This document shows, piece after piece, positions 41,360 to 50,566 of a stretch of DNA of 64,000 nt. The notes under the pieces are model-generated. The model was not told the DNA's origin, made no database searches, and was given only the letters and a program-made list of their open reading frames with translations. A program made the position numbers and the translations under genes. Source of the stretch: Aeromicrobium sp. Root344 (GTDB lineage: Bacteria > Actinomycetota > Actinomycetes > Propionibacteriales > Nocardioidaceae). The first letter of the stretch is position 1. The number at the start of each line of letters is the position of its first letter. The stretch spans positions 3,223,571 to 3,287,570 of the forward strand of contig NZ_LMDH01000001.1 in the NCBI RefSeq assembly GCF_001425755.1, in the 5' to 3' direction.

Positions 41360-42075
41360 GCACCGAGACCGTCGAAGCGATCCGCACCACCGTTCCGGTC
41401 GGCGCTGTGTACGCGCCGGACTCGCGGCTCGACTGGAGCGAGGCGCTGGTGCCCGGCGACGTCGTCCTCGACGAGCGCGTGGCGCCCAACGCGCCGTGGT
41501 CCGCGGTCGTACGCGCCGGCGACGTGCTGACGATCGTGGACGTGGGCGGCAACCAGTCCGCCGACTGCCTGATGTTCAACGCGGACGACACCTCAGAGCG
41601 CTACAGCGTGCCCGACACCCTCACGTGGCAGGGCAATGCGTACGTCCGGGAGGGCACTGTGCTGCGATCAGGGCTCGGCCGGCCGCTGATGACGGTCGTC
41701 GGCAACGAGATCGACCGGCAGGACACGATCGGCGGCGCCTGCAGCAAGGAGTCCAACACGCTGCGCTACGGCCACCACACGGCATACCAGCACGGCTGCC
41801 GGGAGAACTTCCTCGCCGAGGCGAGCCGGCACGGCCTGACGTCGCGCGATCTCGTGTCCAACCTCAACTGGTTCATGAACGTCCCCGTCGAGGCCGACGG
41901 CGCGCTCGGGATCGTCGACGGCTTGTCGGCGCCGGGACGCCGGGTCGCGATCCGCGCCGACATGGACGTGCTCGTGATCGTGTCCAACTGCCCGCAGATG
42001 AACAACCCGTGCAACGAGTTCAACCCCACCCCGCTGCGCATGATCGTGACCCGGAACGAGGACGCCGTCCGATGA
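41356..42075 (+). CDS. DUF1989 protein 2 (urea carboxylase-associated; carboxyguanidine deiminase subunit-like)
   Basis: 239 residues. Motifs parallel the first DUF1989 protein: VDVGGNQSADCLMFNADDTSERYSV, GGACSKESNTLRYG, LVSNLNWFMNVPVEADG and CPQMNNPCNEFNPTPLRMIV. The conserved Cys, His and Asp residues suggest a metal-dependent hydrolase. Known as urea amidolyase-associated protein 2; with its partner it probably deiminates carboxyguanidine. GTG 41356 overlaps the previous stop and the stop overlaps the carboxylase ATG (ATGA). Confidence 0.87.
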   Translation: MSTETVEAIRTTVPVGAVYAPDSRLDWSEALVPGDVVLDERVAPNAPWSAVVRAGDVLTIVDVGGNQSADCLMFNADDTSERYSVPDTLTWQGNAYVREGTVLRSGLGRPLMTVVGNEIDRQDTIGGACSKESNTLRYGHHTAYQHGCRENFLAEASRHGLTSRDLVSNLNWFMNVPVEADGALGIVDGLSAPGRRVAIRADMDVLVIVSNCPQMNNPCNEFNPTPLRMIVTRNEDAVR

Positions 42076-45000
42076 GCTTCGACACCCTGCTGGTCGCCAA
42101 CCGCGGCGAGATCGCCCGTCGCATCGTGCGCTCGGCGAAGGGCCTCGGTCTGCGCACCGTGGCGGTCTTCTCCGAGGCCGACCGCGCCGCCCCGCACGTA
42201 CGCGAGGCGGACGAGGCCGTGCTGCTCGGACCAGCGCCGGCGCGGGACTCCTATCTCCGCATCGAGGCGGTCCTTGACGCGGCAGCGCGCACGGGCGCCG
42301 GCGCGATCCACCCCGGCTACGGCTTCCTGTCGGAGAGTGCTGAGTTCGCGCGAGCCGTGGAGGACGCCGGCATGGCGTTCGTGGGCCCGACGCCGCGCCA
42401 GATCGAGTGGTTCGGCAGCAAGCACACCGCGCGCGAGCTGGCCGAGAAGGCCGGCGTGCCGATGCTCGTCGGCACCGGCCTGCTCGACACCGCGGAGGAC
42501 GCCGTACGCGAGGCTCAGCGGGTCGGCCTGCCCGTCATGCTCAAGGCGACCGGGGGCGGCGGCGGCATCGGGATGCAGGCGTGCGCCACGGTCGAGGAGG
42601 TGCGCTCGGCGTACGAACGGGTGGTCCGCCAGGCCGAGGCGTCGTTCGGCTCGTCCGGCGTGTTCCTCGAACGGCTCGTCCGCCCGGCGCGGCACGTCGA
42701 GGTGCAGGTGTTCGGTGACGGCGACGGCCAGATCGCGGTCATCGGCGACCGCGACTGCTCGCTGCAGCGACGCAACCAGAAGGTCATCGAGGAGGCGCCG
42801 GCACCGGCGCTGCCCGACCACGTACGCGCGGCGATGCACGAGGCGGCCGCCTCGCTGGCCGCATCGGTCGACTACCGCTCGGCCGGCACCGTCGAGTTCG
42901 TCTACGACCCGGTGCGTGAGGAGGCCGCGTTCCTCGAGGTCAACACCCGCCTGCAGGTCGAGCACCCGGTGACCGAGATGGTCTACGGCGTCGACCTCGT
43001 CGAGCTCATGCTGCGGCTGGCCCGGGACGGCGCTGAGCAGATCGACGGTGTCTTCGACCGCACCTGGACAGCGGACGGCGTCGCGGTAGAGGCCCGGGTG
43101 TACGCCGAGGACCCCGCGAAGGACAGTGCACCGTCGAGCGGCCTCGTGACGCGCGCGGTGTTCCCGGGCCAGGACGCTCCCGCTCTGCCGGACGTACGCG
43201 TCGACAGCTGGATCGAGACCGGCCTCGAGGTCTCGCCCTTCTACGACCCGATGCTGGCCAAGGTCATCGCGTTGGCGCCATCGAGGGACGCGGCGCTCGA
43301 CCTCCTCGGCGAAGGGCTCGCCACGAGCCGGATCGACGGGGTCGTCACGAACCTCGGCCTGCTGCGTGACCTCGCCGACGGCGATGCGCTTCGCAGCGCG
43401 ACACATTCCACCTCGACGCTGTCGACGACCGAAGACCCCGATCCGCGGATCGACGTGCTCGTGGCCGGCGCGATGACCACGGTGCAGGACCTGCCGGGCC
43501 GGATCGGGCACTGGCAGGTCGGCGTGCCGCCGTCCGGACCGATGGATCCCGTCTCGCTGCGTGAGGCCAACCTCGCCGTCGGCAACCCCGAAGGTGCGCC
43601 GGGTCTGGAGGTCACGGCGACCGGGCCCAGCCTGCGGTTCTCCTACCCGGCGGTGGTGTGCGTGACCGGCGCCCCGGCGGACGTGACTATCGACGGCGAG
43701 GCGGCACCGATGTGGGAGCCGCTCGACGTGGGCACCGGCTCGGTGCTGGCGATCGGCACGGCGCTGGGCCCCGGCCTGAGACTGGCGGTCGCCGTACGCG
43801 GTGGCATTGACGTGCCGACCTACCTGGGCAGCGCCTCGACGTTCACGCTCGGCGGCTTCGGCGGTCACGGTGGCCGCGCGCTCGTGCCCGGCGACGTGCT
43901 GCGCCCCGGATCGCAGGACGCGGAGGCCGATCACCCGGCGTTCGCCGAGGGGCAGACGCTCACCCGCATCGGCGGACCGACGCCGCCAGAGCGCCGACCG
44001 CACCTGACGTCGTCGTGGCAGGTCGGCGTCACGGAAGGCCCGCACGCCGCGCCGGAGTTCTTCACCCGCGACGACATCGACACGCTCTATGCGACCGACT
44101 ACGAGGTGCACTTCAACTCGGCGCGCACGGGCGTACGCCTCGTGGGTCCGCGGCCGACCTGGGCGCGCAGCGACGGTGGCGAGGCGGGTCTGCATCCGTC
44201 CAACATCCACGACACGCCGTACGCCGTCGGCGCCCTCGACTTCACCGGCGACACCCCGATCATCCTGGGACCTGACGGGCCGTCGCTCGGCGGTTTCGTC
44301 TGTCCGGCGGTCGTCGCGAGTGGCGAGCTGTGGAAGCTCGGCCAGCTGCGACCCGGCGACACCGTGCGGTTCGTGCCGGTGCGCGAGGCGGACGCCGCGG
44401 CGCTCGACTCGCAGCGTGGCGCGGCGAGCGTGCCGACGCGCGGCGGGGACGGCGACGATGGGGTGATCGCCCGGCTCGAGCCGAGCTCCGACGGTCGACC
44501 CGCGGTGACCTACCGGCGTGACGGCGACGACAACCTGCTCGTCGAGTACGGCGCGCAGGTGCTCGACCTCGGCCTGCGCATGCGGGTCCACGCCCTGATG
44601 ACCCGGCTGCAGGAGGTGGCCCCGGCCGGCATCCTCGACATCACGCCGGGCATCCGATCGCTGCAGGTGCACACCGACGCCACCGTGATCGGCGCAGCCA
44701 GGCTGGCGGGCCTCATGCAGGAGATCGAGCACGACCTGCCGGCCACCAACGAGCTCGTCGTGCCCTCGCGACGTGTCCGCCTGCCGCTCTCGTGGGACGA
44801 CCCGGCGACCCGGCTGGCGACCGAGCGTTACATGGCCGGCGTACGCGATGACGCGCCGTGGACGCCGTGGAACATCGAGTTCATCCGCCGCATCAACGGG
44901 CTGGAGTCGGTCGACGACGTGCACAGCACGGTGTTCGACGCGAGCTATCTCGTGCTGGGCCTCGGCGACGTCTACCTCGGCGCGCCGGTGGCCACCCCGC

Positions 45001-45716
45001 TCGACCCTCGCCACCGACTCGTCACGACCAAGTACAACCCGGCGCGTACGTGGACCGCGGAGAACTCGGTCGGGATCGGCGGGGCGTACCTGTGCATCTA
45101 CGGCATGGAGGGTCCCGGCGGCTACCAGCTCGTCGGGCGTACGACCCAGGTCTGGAACAGCTTCCGCCGCGGCGGACTGTCGGACGAGCAGCCGTGGGCG
45201 CTGCGATTCTTCGACCGCATCGAGTGGTATCCGGTCTCGGCCGAGGAGCTGCTCGAGCTGCGAGCCGAGACGGCGGCGGGCCGCGGGCCGGTCGACACCG
45301 AGGACGGGCTGTTCGCGCTGGCCGACCACGAGCGATTCCTCGCCGACAACGCACGCTCGATCAGCGAGTTCCGGGGGCAGCAGGCCGCGGCCTTCGAGTC
45401 CGAGAAGGAGCGCTGGCGGGCGTCGGGGGAGTTCGACGTCAAGCCGGAACCGCCGGCCGCGGTCGCCGGCGCACCCGTGGACCTCCCGCCGGGCAGCACC
45501 CCGGTGCTGGCGCCGTTCGTGTCGAGCGTGTGGCAGGTCGCGGTCGAGCTCGGCGACCAGGTGAGGGCCGGCGACCGGGTCGTGGCGCTCGAGGCGATGA
45601 AGATGGAGACCCCCATGAGCTCGCCGGTCGACGGAGAGGTCGTGGAGATCTACGTCGCACCCGGCGAGCAGGTCACCCCAGGACAGGTGTTGATGGCGAT
45701 CAAGGAGAAGGCATGA
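42072..45716 (+). CDS. Biotin-dependent urea/guanidine carboxylase
   Basis: 1214 residues, the size of bacterial urea carboxylases. Domain order: biotin carboxylase (about 1-450; LVANRGEIARRIVRSAKGLG, ATP-grasp GGGGGIGMQ, EVNTRLQVEHPVTEMVYGVD), KipA/KipI-like carboxyltransferase (about 465-1110; PGRIGHWQVGVPPSGPMD, HPSNIHDTPYAVGAL), and a C-terminal biotinyl domain with EAMKME, the biotinylated Lys near residue 1177. It carboxylates urea to allophanate or guanidine to carboxyguanidine using ATP and bicarbonate. The neighbouring DUF1989 pair favours guanidine. Both ends overlap neighbouring genes by four bases (ATGA). Confidence 0.92.
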   Translation: MSFDTLLVANRGEIARRIVRSAKGLGLRTVAVFSEADRAAPHVREADEAVLLGPAPARDSYLRIEAVLDAAARTGAGAIHPGYGFLSESAEFARAVEDAGMAFVGPTPRQIEWFGSKHTARELAEKAGVPMLVGTGLLDTAEDAVREAQRVGLPVMLKATGGGGGIGMQACATVEEVRSAYERVVRQAEASFGSSGVFLERLVRPARHVEVQVFGDGDGQIAVIGDRDCSLQRRNQKVIEEAPAPALPDHVRAAMHEAAASLAASVDYRSAGTVEFVYDPVREEAAFLEVNTRLQVEHPVTEMVYGVDLVELMLRLARDGAEQIDGVFDRTWTADGVAVEARVYAEDPAKDSAPSSGLVTRAVFPGQDAPALPDVRVDSWIETGLEVSPFYDPMLAKVIALAPSRDAALDLLGEGLATSRIDGVVTNLGLLRDLADGDALRSATHSTSTLSTTEDPDPRIDVLVAGAMTTVQDLPGRIGHWQVGVPPSGPMDPVSLREANLAVGNPEGAPGLEVTATGPSLRFSYPAVVCVTGAPADVTIDGEAAPMWEPLDVGTGSVLAIGTALGPGLRLAVAVRGGIDVPTYLGSASTFTLGGFGGHGGRALVPGDVLRPGSQDAEADHPAFAEGQTLTRIGGPTPPERRPHLTSSWQVGVTEGPHAAPEFFTRDDIDTLYATDYEVHFNSARTGVRLVGPRPTWARSDGGEAGLHPSNIHDTPYAVGALDFTGDTPIILGPDGPSLGGFVCPAVVASGELWKLGQLRPGDTVRFVPVREADAAALDSQRGAASVPTRGGDGDDGVIARLEPSSDGRPAVTYRRDGDDNLLVEYGAQVLDLGLRMRVHALMTRLQEVAPAGILDITPGIRSLQVHTDATVIGAARLAGLMQEIEHDLPATNELVVPSRRVRLPLSWDDPATRLATERYMAGVRDDAPWTPWNIEFIRRINGLESVDDVHSTVFDASYLVLGLGDVYLGAPVATPLDPRHRLVTTKYNPARTWTAENSVGIGGAYLCIYGMEGPGGYQLVGRTTQVWNSFRRGGLSDEQPWALRFFDRIEWYPVSAEELLELRAETAAGRGPVDTEDGLFALADHERFLADNARSISEFRGQQAAAFESEKERWRASGEFDVKPEPPAAVAGAPVDLPPGSTPVLAPFVSSVWQVAVELGDQVRAGDRVVALEAMKMETPMSSPVDGEVVEIYVAPGEQVTPGQVLMAIKEKA

Positions 45717-47395
45717 CAGCGACCGAGCGGGTCTCCGCGGCGTACGAGCGAATCTCGACGATCGGCCGCCCGGAGGCGTGGATCCATCTGAGGCCCATGG
45801 CGGAGGCGCTCGCCGAGGCGGCCGCGGTCGACGCCCGCGTCGCGGCGGGGGAGTCCTTGCCTCTCGCCGGGCTCACCGCGGCGGTCAAGGACAACATCGA
45901 CGTCGCCGGCATGCCGACGACGGCGGGCGCGGTGTCGTACACCTATCTGCCACAGACCGACTCGACCGCCGTCGCGCGACTGCGAGCGGCCGGCGCGGTG
46001 GTGCTGGGCAAGACCAACCTCGACCAGTTCGCCACGGGACTCGTCGGCACCCGGAGCCCGTACGGCGCGGTCCGAAACGCCTGGGACCCGAGCCGGATCT
46101 CCGGCGGGTCGAGCTCCGGCTCGGCCGTCATGGTGGCGCTCGGCGTCGCCGACATCGCACTCGGGACGGACACGGCGGGCTCCGGACGCGTGCCGGCAGC
46201 CCTCAACGGAATCGTCGGGGTCAAGCCGACCAAGGGCTTGATCCCCACGACGGGTGTCGTGCCGGCGTGCCGGAGCCTCGACTGCGTGACGGTCTTCGCC
46301 CGCGAGCTGGGCCTGGCCCGTACGACGGTCGAGCTGCTCAGCGGGCCCGACGGGGTCGACCCGCAGGCGCGCGACGACCGTCCAGGTCAGCTGCCACCGA
46401 CGCCGCTGCGGATCGCGGTGCCCGCCGCGCGCAACCTGGAGGGACTGGCGGACGGCTGGGCGGCTGCGTTCGACACCGTTGTTCAACGACTCATCGACGC
46501 AGGCGTCGAGCTGGTGCCGGTCGACATCACGCCGCTGCTGCGGGCCGCCGAGCTGCTGTACGGCGGAGCGTTCGTGGCTGAACGTACGGCCGCGGTCGGC
46601 GACCACATCACGAAGCATGCCGACCTCATCGGCACCGACCTCGACCCGACGGTCGCGGCGATCGTGCAGGGCGGGGCCGATGCGACGGCGGTCGACTACT
46701 TCCGCGACCTCGAGCAGCTCGAGCGGCTCGGCGCCGAGGGCCACGCGCTGCTCGACGGCTTCGCGGCGCTGCTGACGCCCACGACGACGTGGCACCCGAC
46801 TCTGGCGGAGGTCGCGGCCGATCCCGTGGGTGCCAACAGCCGCATGGGCCGCTACACGAACTTCGCCAACCTGCTCGACATGTCGTCGCTGGCGGTGCCC
46901 GCCGGCAGCGTCGACGGACTGCCCTTCGGCGTGATGCTGACGGGTCCGGCGTTCGACGACAGGCTGCTCGCCGAGATCGCCTCCTTGGTGCCGGGTGTGA
47001 CGGTCGACCTGCTCGTCGTGGGCGCGCACCTCAGCGGTCAGCCGCTCAACCACCAGCTGGTGTCGGCGGGCGGGACGCTCGTCGGGGACGTACGGACCGC
47101 GGCGTCGTACCGCCTGCACGCGCTCGACACCGAGCCGGCGAAGCCCGGCCTCGTACGTGTCGCAGGCGATGGCGTGAGTGTGCCCGGCGAGGTCTGGCGC
47201 CTCCCGGCGGCAGGCTTCGGCCGATTCGTGGGTGCCCTGCCCGCGCCGATGGCGATCGGGACGGTCGACCTCGACGACGGCACCTCGGTGACGGGATTCC
47301 TCTGCGAGCCATACGCCCTGGCGGGTGCCCGCGACATCAGCGACCTCGGTGGCTGGCGCGCGTACGTCGGGGCCGTGACAGGATCCGGTGCATGA
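45713..47395 (+). CDS. atzF: Allophanate hydrolase
   Basis: 560 residues. An amidase-signature domain holds the Lys59 / cis-Ser133 / Ser157 triad (AVKDNIDVAGMPTTAG; ISGGSSSGSAV; GTDTAGSGRVPAA). After about residue 430 comes the extra C-terminal domain of AtzF/DUR1-type enzymes (LLVVGAHLSGQPLNHQLV ... GEVWRLPAAGFGRFV). It cleaves allophanate to ammonia and CO2, the last step of the pathway encoded here. The start overlaps the carboxylase stop and the stop overlaps the TetR start, both ATGA. Confidence 0.93.
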   Translation: MTATERVSAAYERISTIGRPEAWIHLRPMAEALAEAAAVDARVAAGESLPLAGLTAAVKDNIDVAGMPTTAGAVSYTYLPQTDSTAVARLRAAGAVVLGKTNLDQFATGLVGTRSPYGAVRNAWDPSRISGGSSSGSAVMVALGVADIALGTDTAGSGRVPAALNGIVGVKPTKGLIPTTGVVPACRSLDCVTVFARELGLARTTVELLSGPDGVDPQARDDRPGQLPPTPLRIAVPAARNLEGLADGWAAAFDTVVQRLIDAGVELVPVDITPLLRAAELLYGGAFVAERTAAVGDHITKHADLIGTDLDPTVAAIVQGGADATAVDYFRDLEQLERLGAEGHALLDGFAALLTPTTTWHPTLAEVAADPVGANSRMGRYTNFANLLDMSSLAVPAGSVDGLPFGVMLTGPAFDDRLLAEIASLVPGVTVDLLVVGAHLSGQPLNHQLVSAGGTLVGDVRTAASYRLHALDTEPAKPGLVRVAGDGVSVPGEVWRLPAAGFGRFVGALPAPMAIGTVDLDDGTSVTGFLCEPYALAGARDISDLGGWRAYVGAVTGSGA

Positions 47396-48051
47396 GCACC
47401 GACTCGGGCACGCAGAAGGTCGGTCGTCCGCGCGTCAAGCCGCAGGGCAGCTCCGACCTTGCGCCGCGTGAGCAGATCCTCGGCGCCGCAGCGGCGTTGT
47501 TCGCCGAGCACGGTTACGCCGGGACGACGACTCGGGCGATCGCCGAGCGCGTCGGCATCCGGCAGGCGTCGCTCTATTACTACTTCGCAGGCAAGGACGA
47601 GATCCTCCTCGAGCTGCTCGAGATCTCGGTGCGCCCCAGCCTCGCGTACGTCACGCCGCTGCTCGCCGAGCCGGACCGGCCCGCTGCGCTTTACGCCCTC
47701 TCGCTGATCGACGTGGAGACGTTGATGGCGACGCCGCACAACGTCGGGGTGCTCTATCTCTCGCACGAGGTGCAGCAGCCGCGGTTCGACACGTTCCGCG
47801 CGCACCGCGACGAGCTGGCCTCGGCCTACAAGCGCCTGGTCGACGGCTTGGTCGAGGATCCGCAGTTCATCGGCGCGTGCTGCATGCAGCTCGTCGAGAT
47901 GGTGATCACGCTGCGGCGCGACGGTGAGCCGGACGCCTCCACGGCGCCCGCGATCGCCACCGCGTGCCTGCGGCTGCTCGGGCTGCCCGAGGACGAGGTG
48001 GCCCGAGGAGTAGTCGCCGGCGAAGCCCTGCTGGCCGCGCTGACCGACTGA
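47392..48051 (+). CDS. TetR-family regulator of the guanidine/urea operon
   Basis: 219 residues. DNA-binding domain at about 25-72 (ILGAAAALFAEHGYAGTTTRAIAERVGIRQASLYYYFAGKDEIL), then a helical ligand-binding domain. ATG 47392 overlaps the allophanate hydrolase stop, so it is the sixth and last gene of the operon, an autoregulatory position. It likely binds the palindrome at 38887-38906 and responds to the substrate or a pathway intermediate. Confidence 0.88.
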   Translation: MSTDSGTQKVGRPRVKPQGSSDLAPREQILGAAAALFAEHGYAGTTTRAIAERVGIRQASLYYYFAGKDEILLELLEISVRPSLAYVTPLLAEPDRPAALYALSLIDVETLMATPHNVGVLYLSHEVQQPRFDTFRAHRDELASAYKRLVDGLVEDPQFIGACCMQLVEMVITLRRDGEPDASTAPAIATACLRLLGLPEDEVARGVVAGEALLAALTD

Positions 48052-48081
48052 CTCTGAAGGCCGGTGCCGCACAATGAGGGC

Positions 48082-48600
48082 GTGACGATCCACTCGGACC
48101 ATCCCTTCGTCCCCGCCGAGGGCGACCGCGACCAGCTGCGCCGCGTACGCGCGAGGATGCCGGCACCGGTCACGGTGTGGGCGACCGGTGAGGGCACCCA
48201 CCGGCGTGGGCTGACCGTGTCGTCGCTGCTGCTCGCGGCGGGGGAGCCGGACCGGGTCCTGGGCCTGATCGACCCGGACTCCGACTTCTGGGAGGCCGAG
48301 CCGGCGACGTGGACGGTCAATGTGCTGGGTGCCGAGCACCGGTTCCTCGCCGATGCCTTCGCCGGCACGGCCCCTGCGCCGGGTGGCCCGTTCACGCTGG
48401 GGGACTGGGCCGACAGCGAGTGGGGCCCGGTGCTGACCGGCACCGCAGGCTGGATCGGCGTACGCCGCGACGAGTCCGAACCACGTCAGGTCGGCTGGGG
48501 CCTGCTCGTCGAGGGAGTCGTCGCATCGGTGACGGTCGGCGATGCCGCCGCGCTGGCGCACCTGCGGGGCCGCTATCGCGACCTCGGCGCCGGTGACTGA
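48082..48600 (+). CDS. Flavin reductase-like FMN-binding protein
   Basis: 172 residues with a split-barrel FMN-binding pattern: LRRVRARMPAPVTVWATGEGTHRRGLTVSSLLLAAGEPDRVLGLI, then TWTVNVLGAEHRFLADAFAG. This is the arrangement of flavin reductases and small FMN oxidoreductases. GTG 48082 lies 6 bases after CACAAT (48070-48075), a leaderless layout; GTG 48064 in frame is the alternative. Not coupled to the operon before it. Partner monooxygenase unknown. Confidence 0.8.
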   Translation: MTIHSDHPFVPAEGDRDQLRRVRARMPAPVTVWATGEGTHRRGLTVSSLLLAAGEPDRVLGLIDPDSDFWEAEPATWTVNVLGAEHRFLADAFAGTAPAPGGPFTLGDWADSEWGPVLTGTAGWIGVRRDESEPRQVGWGLLVEGVVASVTVGDAAALAHLRGRYRDLGAGD

Positions 48601-48635
48601 GGGCCCGCCGACTCGGCGCGGATGGCCCACGTCGA

Positions 48636-48669
48636 TAGACTGACCGCTATGGCTGAGAGCGGGGAGGAG
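48636..48669 (+). promoter_or_regulatory. dxs promoter -10 box and ribosome binding site
   Basis: TAGACT (48636-48641) places transcription start about 48649, where an in-frame ATG stands. Twenty-seven bases on, GGGGAGGAG (48661-48669) lies 6 bases before ATG 48676, the start that matches the DXS family. Both starts may be used, one leaderless and one with a Shine-Dalgarno. Confidence 0.5.
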
Positions 48670-48675
48670 ACATCG

Positions 48676-50556
48676 ATGAGCGTTCTCGCGAACCTGACCG
48701 GACCCTCCGACCTGCGTGGCATGAGCGACGACGACCTGGCCTCGTTGGCGACCGAGATCCGCGAGCTGCTGATCACCTCCGTCGCCTCCAACGGCGGCCA
48801 CCTCGGACCCAACCTCGGCGTCGTCGAGCTCGGCATGGCGATCCACCGCGTGTTCGACTCGCCCCGCGACCGGGTCGTCTGGGACACCGGCCACCAGGCG
48901 TACGTCCACAAGATGCTGACCGGCCGCGCCGGGCAGTTCGGGACGCTGCGCAAGGAGGGCGGACTGTCGGGCTACCCCAGCCGCGCCGAGTCCGAGCACG
49001 ACTGGGTCGAGAACTCCCACGCGTCGACGAGCCTCTCGTACGCCGACGGCATGGCCAAGGCCAACCTGCTGCTCGGCAAGGACGACCACGTCGTCGCCGT
49101 CATCGGTGACGGCGCGCTGACCGGCGGCATGGCCTGGGAGGCGCTCAACAACATCGCCGCCGACAACGACCGCCGGCTCGTCGTGATCGTCAACGACAAC
49201 GGCCGCTCCTACACGCCGACCGTCGGTGGCCTCGCCAACCGACTCACCGAGATCCGCACCAATCCCAAGTACGAACCCGCGCTCGGCGCGATCAAGGAGC
49301 GGCTCAACCGCTCGCGCATCGTGGGCCCCGCTGCGTACGAGGCGCTGCACGCGATCAAGAAGGGCGTCAAGGACGCACTGGCACCGCAGGGCATGTTCGA
49401 GGACCTCGGGCTCAAGTACATCGGCCCCGTCGACGGCCACGACCGGCCCGCCGTCGAGCGCGCGCTGACCCAGGCCAAGAAGTTCGGCGGCCCGGTGCTC
49501 GTGCACGTGCTGACGACCAAGGGCCAGGGCTACGACATCGCGGTCGCCAACGAGAACGACCAGATGCACCAGGCCAACCCGTTCGACCGGGCCACCGGCG
49601 AGGCGGTCAACGTCGCACCCGCAGGCTGGACCTCCGTCTTCCGCGACGAGATCGTCCGCATCGCCGACGAGCGTCCCGACGTCGTGGCGATCACCGCGGC
49701 GATGCTCTATCCGGTAGGCCTCGACGCGTTTGCCGACAAGTTCCCCGACCGCGTGTTCGACGTCGGCATCGCCGAGCAGCACGCCGTCACCAGCGCCGCC
49801 GGGCTCGCGATGGGCGGCTTGCACCCCGTGGTCGCGGTCTATGCGACGTTCATCAACCGCGCGTTCGACCAGGTCCTGCTCGACGTGGCCCTGCACCAGT
49901 GCGGCGTGACGTTCGTGCTCGACCGGGCCGGCGTGACGGGCGACGACGGAGCCAGTCACAACGGCATGTGGGACATGTCGCTGCTGCAGATCGTCCCGCG
50001 CCTGCGACTCGCCGCACCTCGTGACGGCTCGCAGCTGCGTGAGCTGTTGCGCGAGGCCGTCGAGGTCGACGACGCGCCCACGGTCGTCCGCTTCGCCAAG
50101 GGCGGGGTCTGCGAGGACCTCCCGGCGATCGAGCGCCTCGGCACGACCGACGTGCTGTCGCGCGACGACGCCAAGGACGTCCTGGTCGTTGCGATCGGCT
50201 CGTTCGGCCACCTCGGCGCCGAGGCGGCCGAGATCGTACGCGCTGCCGGCCATGGCGTGACCGTCGTCGACCCGCGTTGGGTCAAGCCGATCGACCCGGC
50301 GCTCGTCGAGCTGGCCTCCGGCTACGGCCTCGTCGTCACGGTCGAGGACAACGGTCGCCACGGCGGTGTCGGCGCGGCGTTCACCCAGGCCGTACGCGAT
50401 GCGGGTCACGACGTGCCGATTCGCGTCCACGGCGTCGAGCAGGAGTTCCTCGACCACGCCAAGCGCGACGTCATCCTGGAGCGGCTCGGCCTCACCCCGC
50501 AGGCGGTCGCCGACGACACGCTCGCCGCGCTGTCGCGGAATAGCGCCGACGGGTGA
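48676..50556 (+). CDS. dxs: 1-deoxy-D-xylulose-5-phosphate synthase
   Basis: 626 residues. First enzyme of the MEP isoprenoid pathway; condenses pyruvate with glyceraldehyde 3-phosphate using thiamine diphosphate. The ThDP motif [16 protein letters not shown]...NDN lies near residues 140-175, HxxxHAST-type [18 protein letters not shown] before it, the transketolase-like central domain has the catalytic Glu in [17 protein letters not shown] near 365, and [19 protein letters not shown] follows. ATG 48676 was chosen for its strong GGGGAGGAG site and fit to the family start ([14 protein letters not shown]); an in-frame ATG at 48649 would add nine residues. Confidence 0.95.
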   Translation: MSVLANLTGPSDLRGMSDDDLASLATEIRELLITSVASNGGHLGPNLGVVELGMAIHRVFDSPRDRVVWDTGHQAYVHKMLTGRAGQFGTLRKEGGLSGYPSRAESEHDWVENSHASTSLSYADGMAKANLLLGKDDHVVAVIGDGALTGGMAWEALNNIAADNDRRLVVIVNDNGRSYTPTVGGLANRLTEIRTNPKYEPALGAIKERLNRSRIVGPAAYEALHAIKKGVKDALAPQGMFEDLGLKYIGPVDGHDRPAVERALTQAKKFGGPVLVHVLTTKGQGYDIAVANENDQMHQANPFDRATGEAVNVAPAGWTSVFRDEIVRIADERPDVVAITAAMLYPVGLDAFADKFPDRVFDVGIAEQHAVTSAAGLAMGGLHPVVAVYATFINRAFDQVLLDVALHQCGVTFVLDRAGVTGDDGASHNGMWDMSLLQIVPRLRLAAPRDGSQLRELLREAVEVDDAPTVVRFAKGGVCEDLPAIERLGTTDVLSRDDAKDVLVVAIGSFGHLGAEAAEIVRAAGHGVTVVDPRWVKPIDPALVELASGYGLVVTVEDNGRHGGVGAAFTQAVRDAGHDVPIRVHGVEQEFLDHAKRDVILERLGLTPQAVADDTLAALSRNSADG

Positions 50557-50566
50557 GTGGTTGACC

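Noticed and set aside
41766-45329. A 1187-codon open frame on the minus strand opposite the carboxylase gene
   Set aside because: The plus-strand gene has a complete domain series; the antisense frame has none and only reflects codon-position GC bias.
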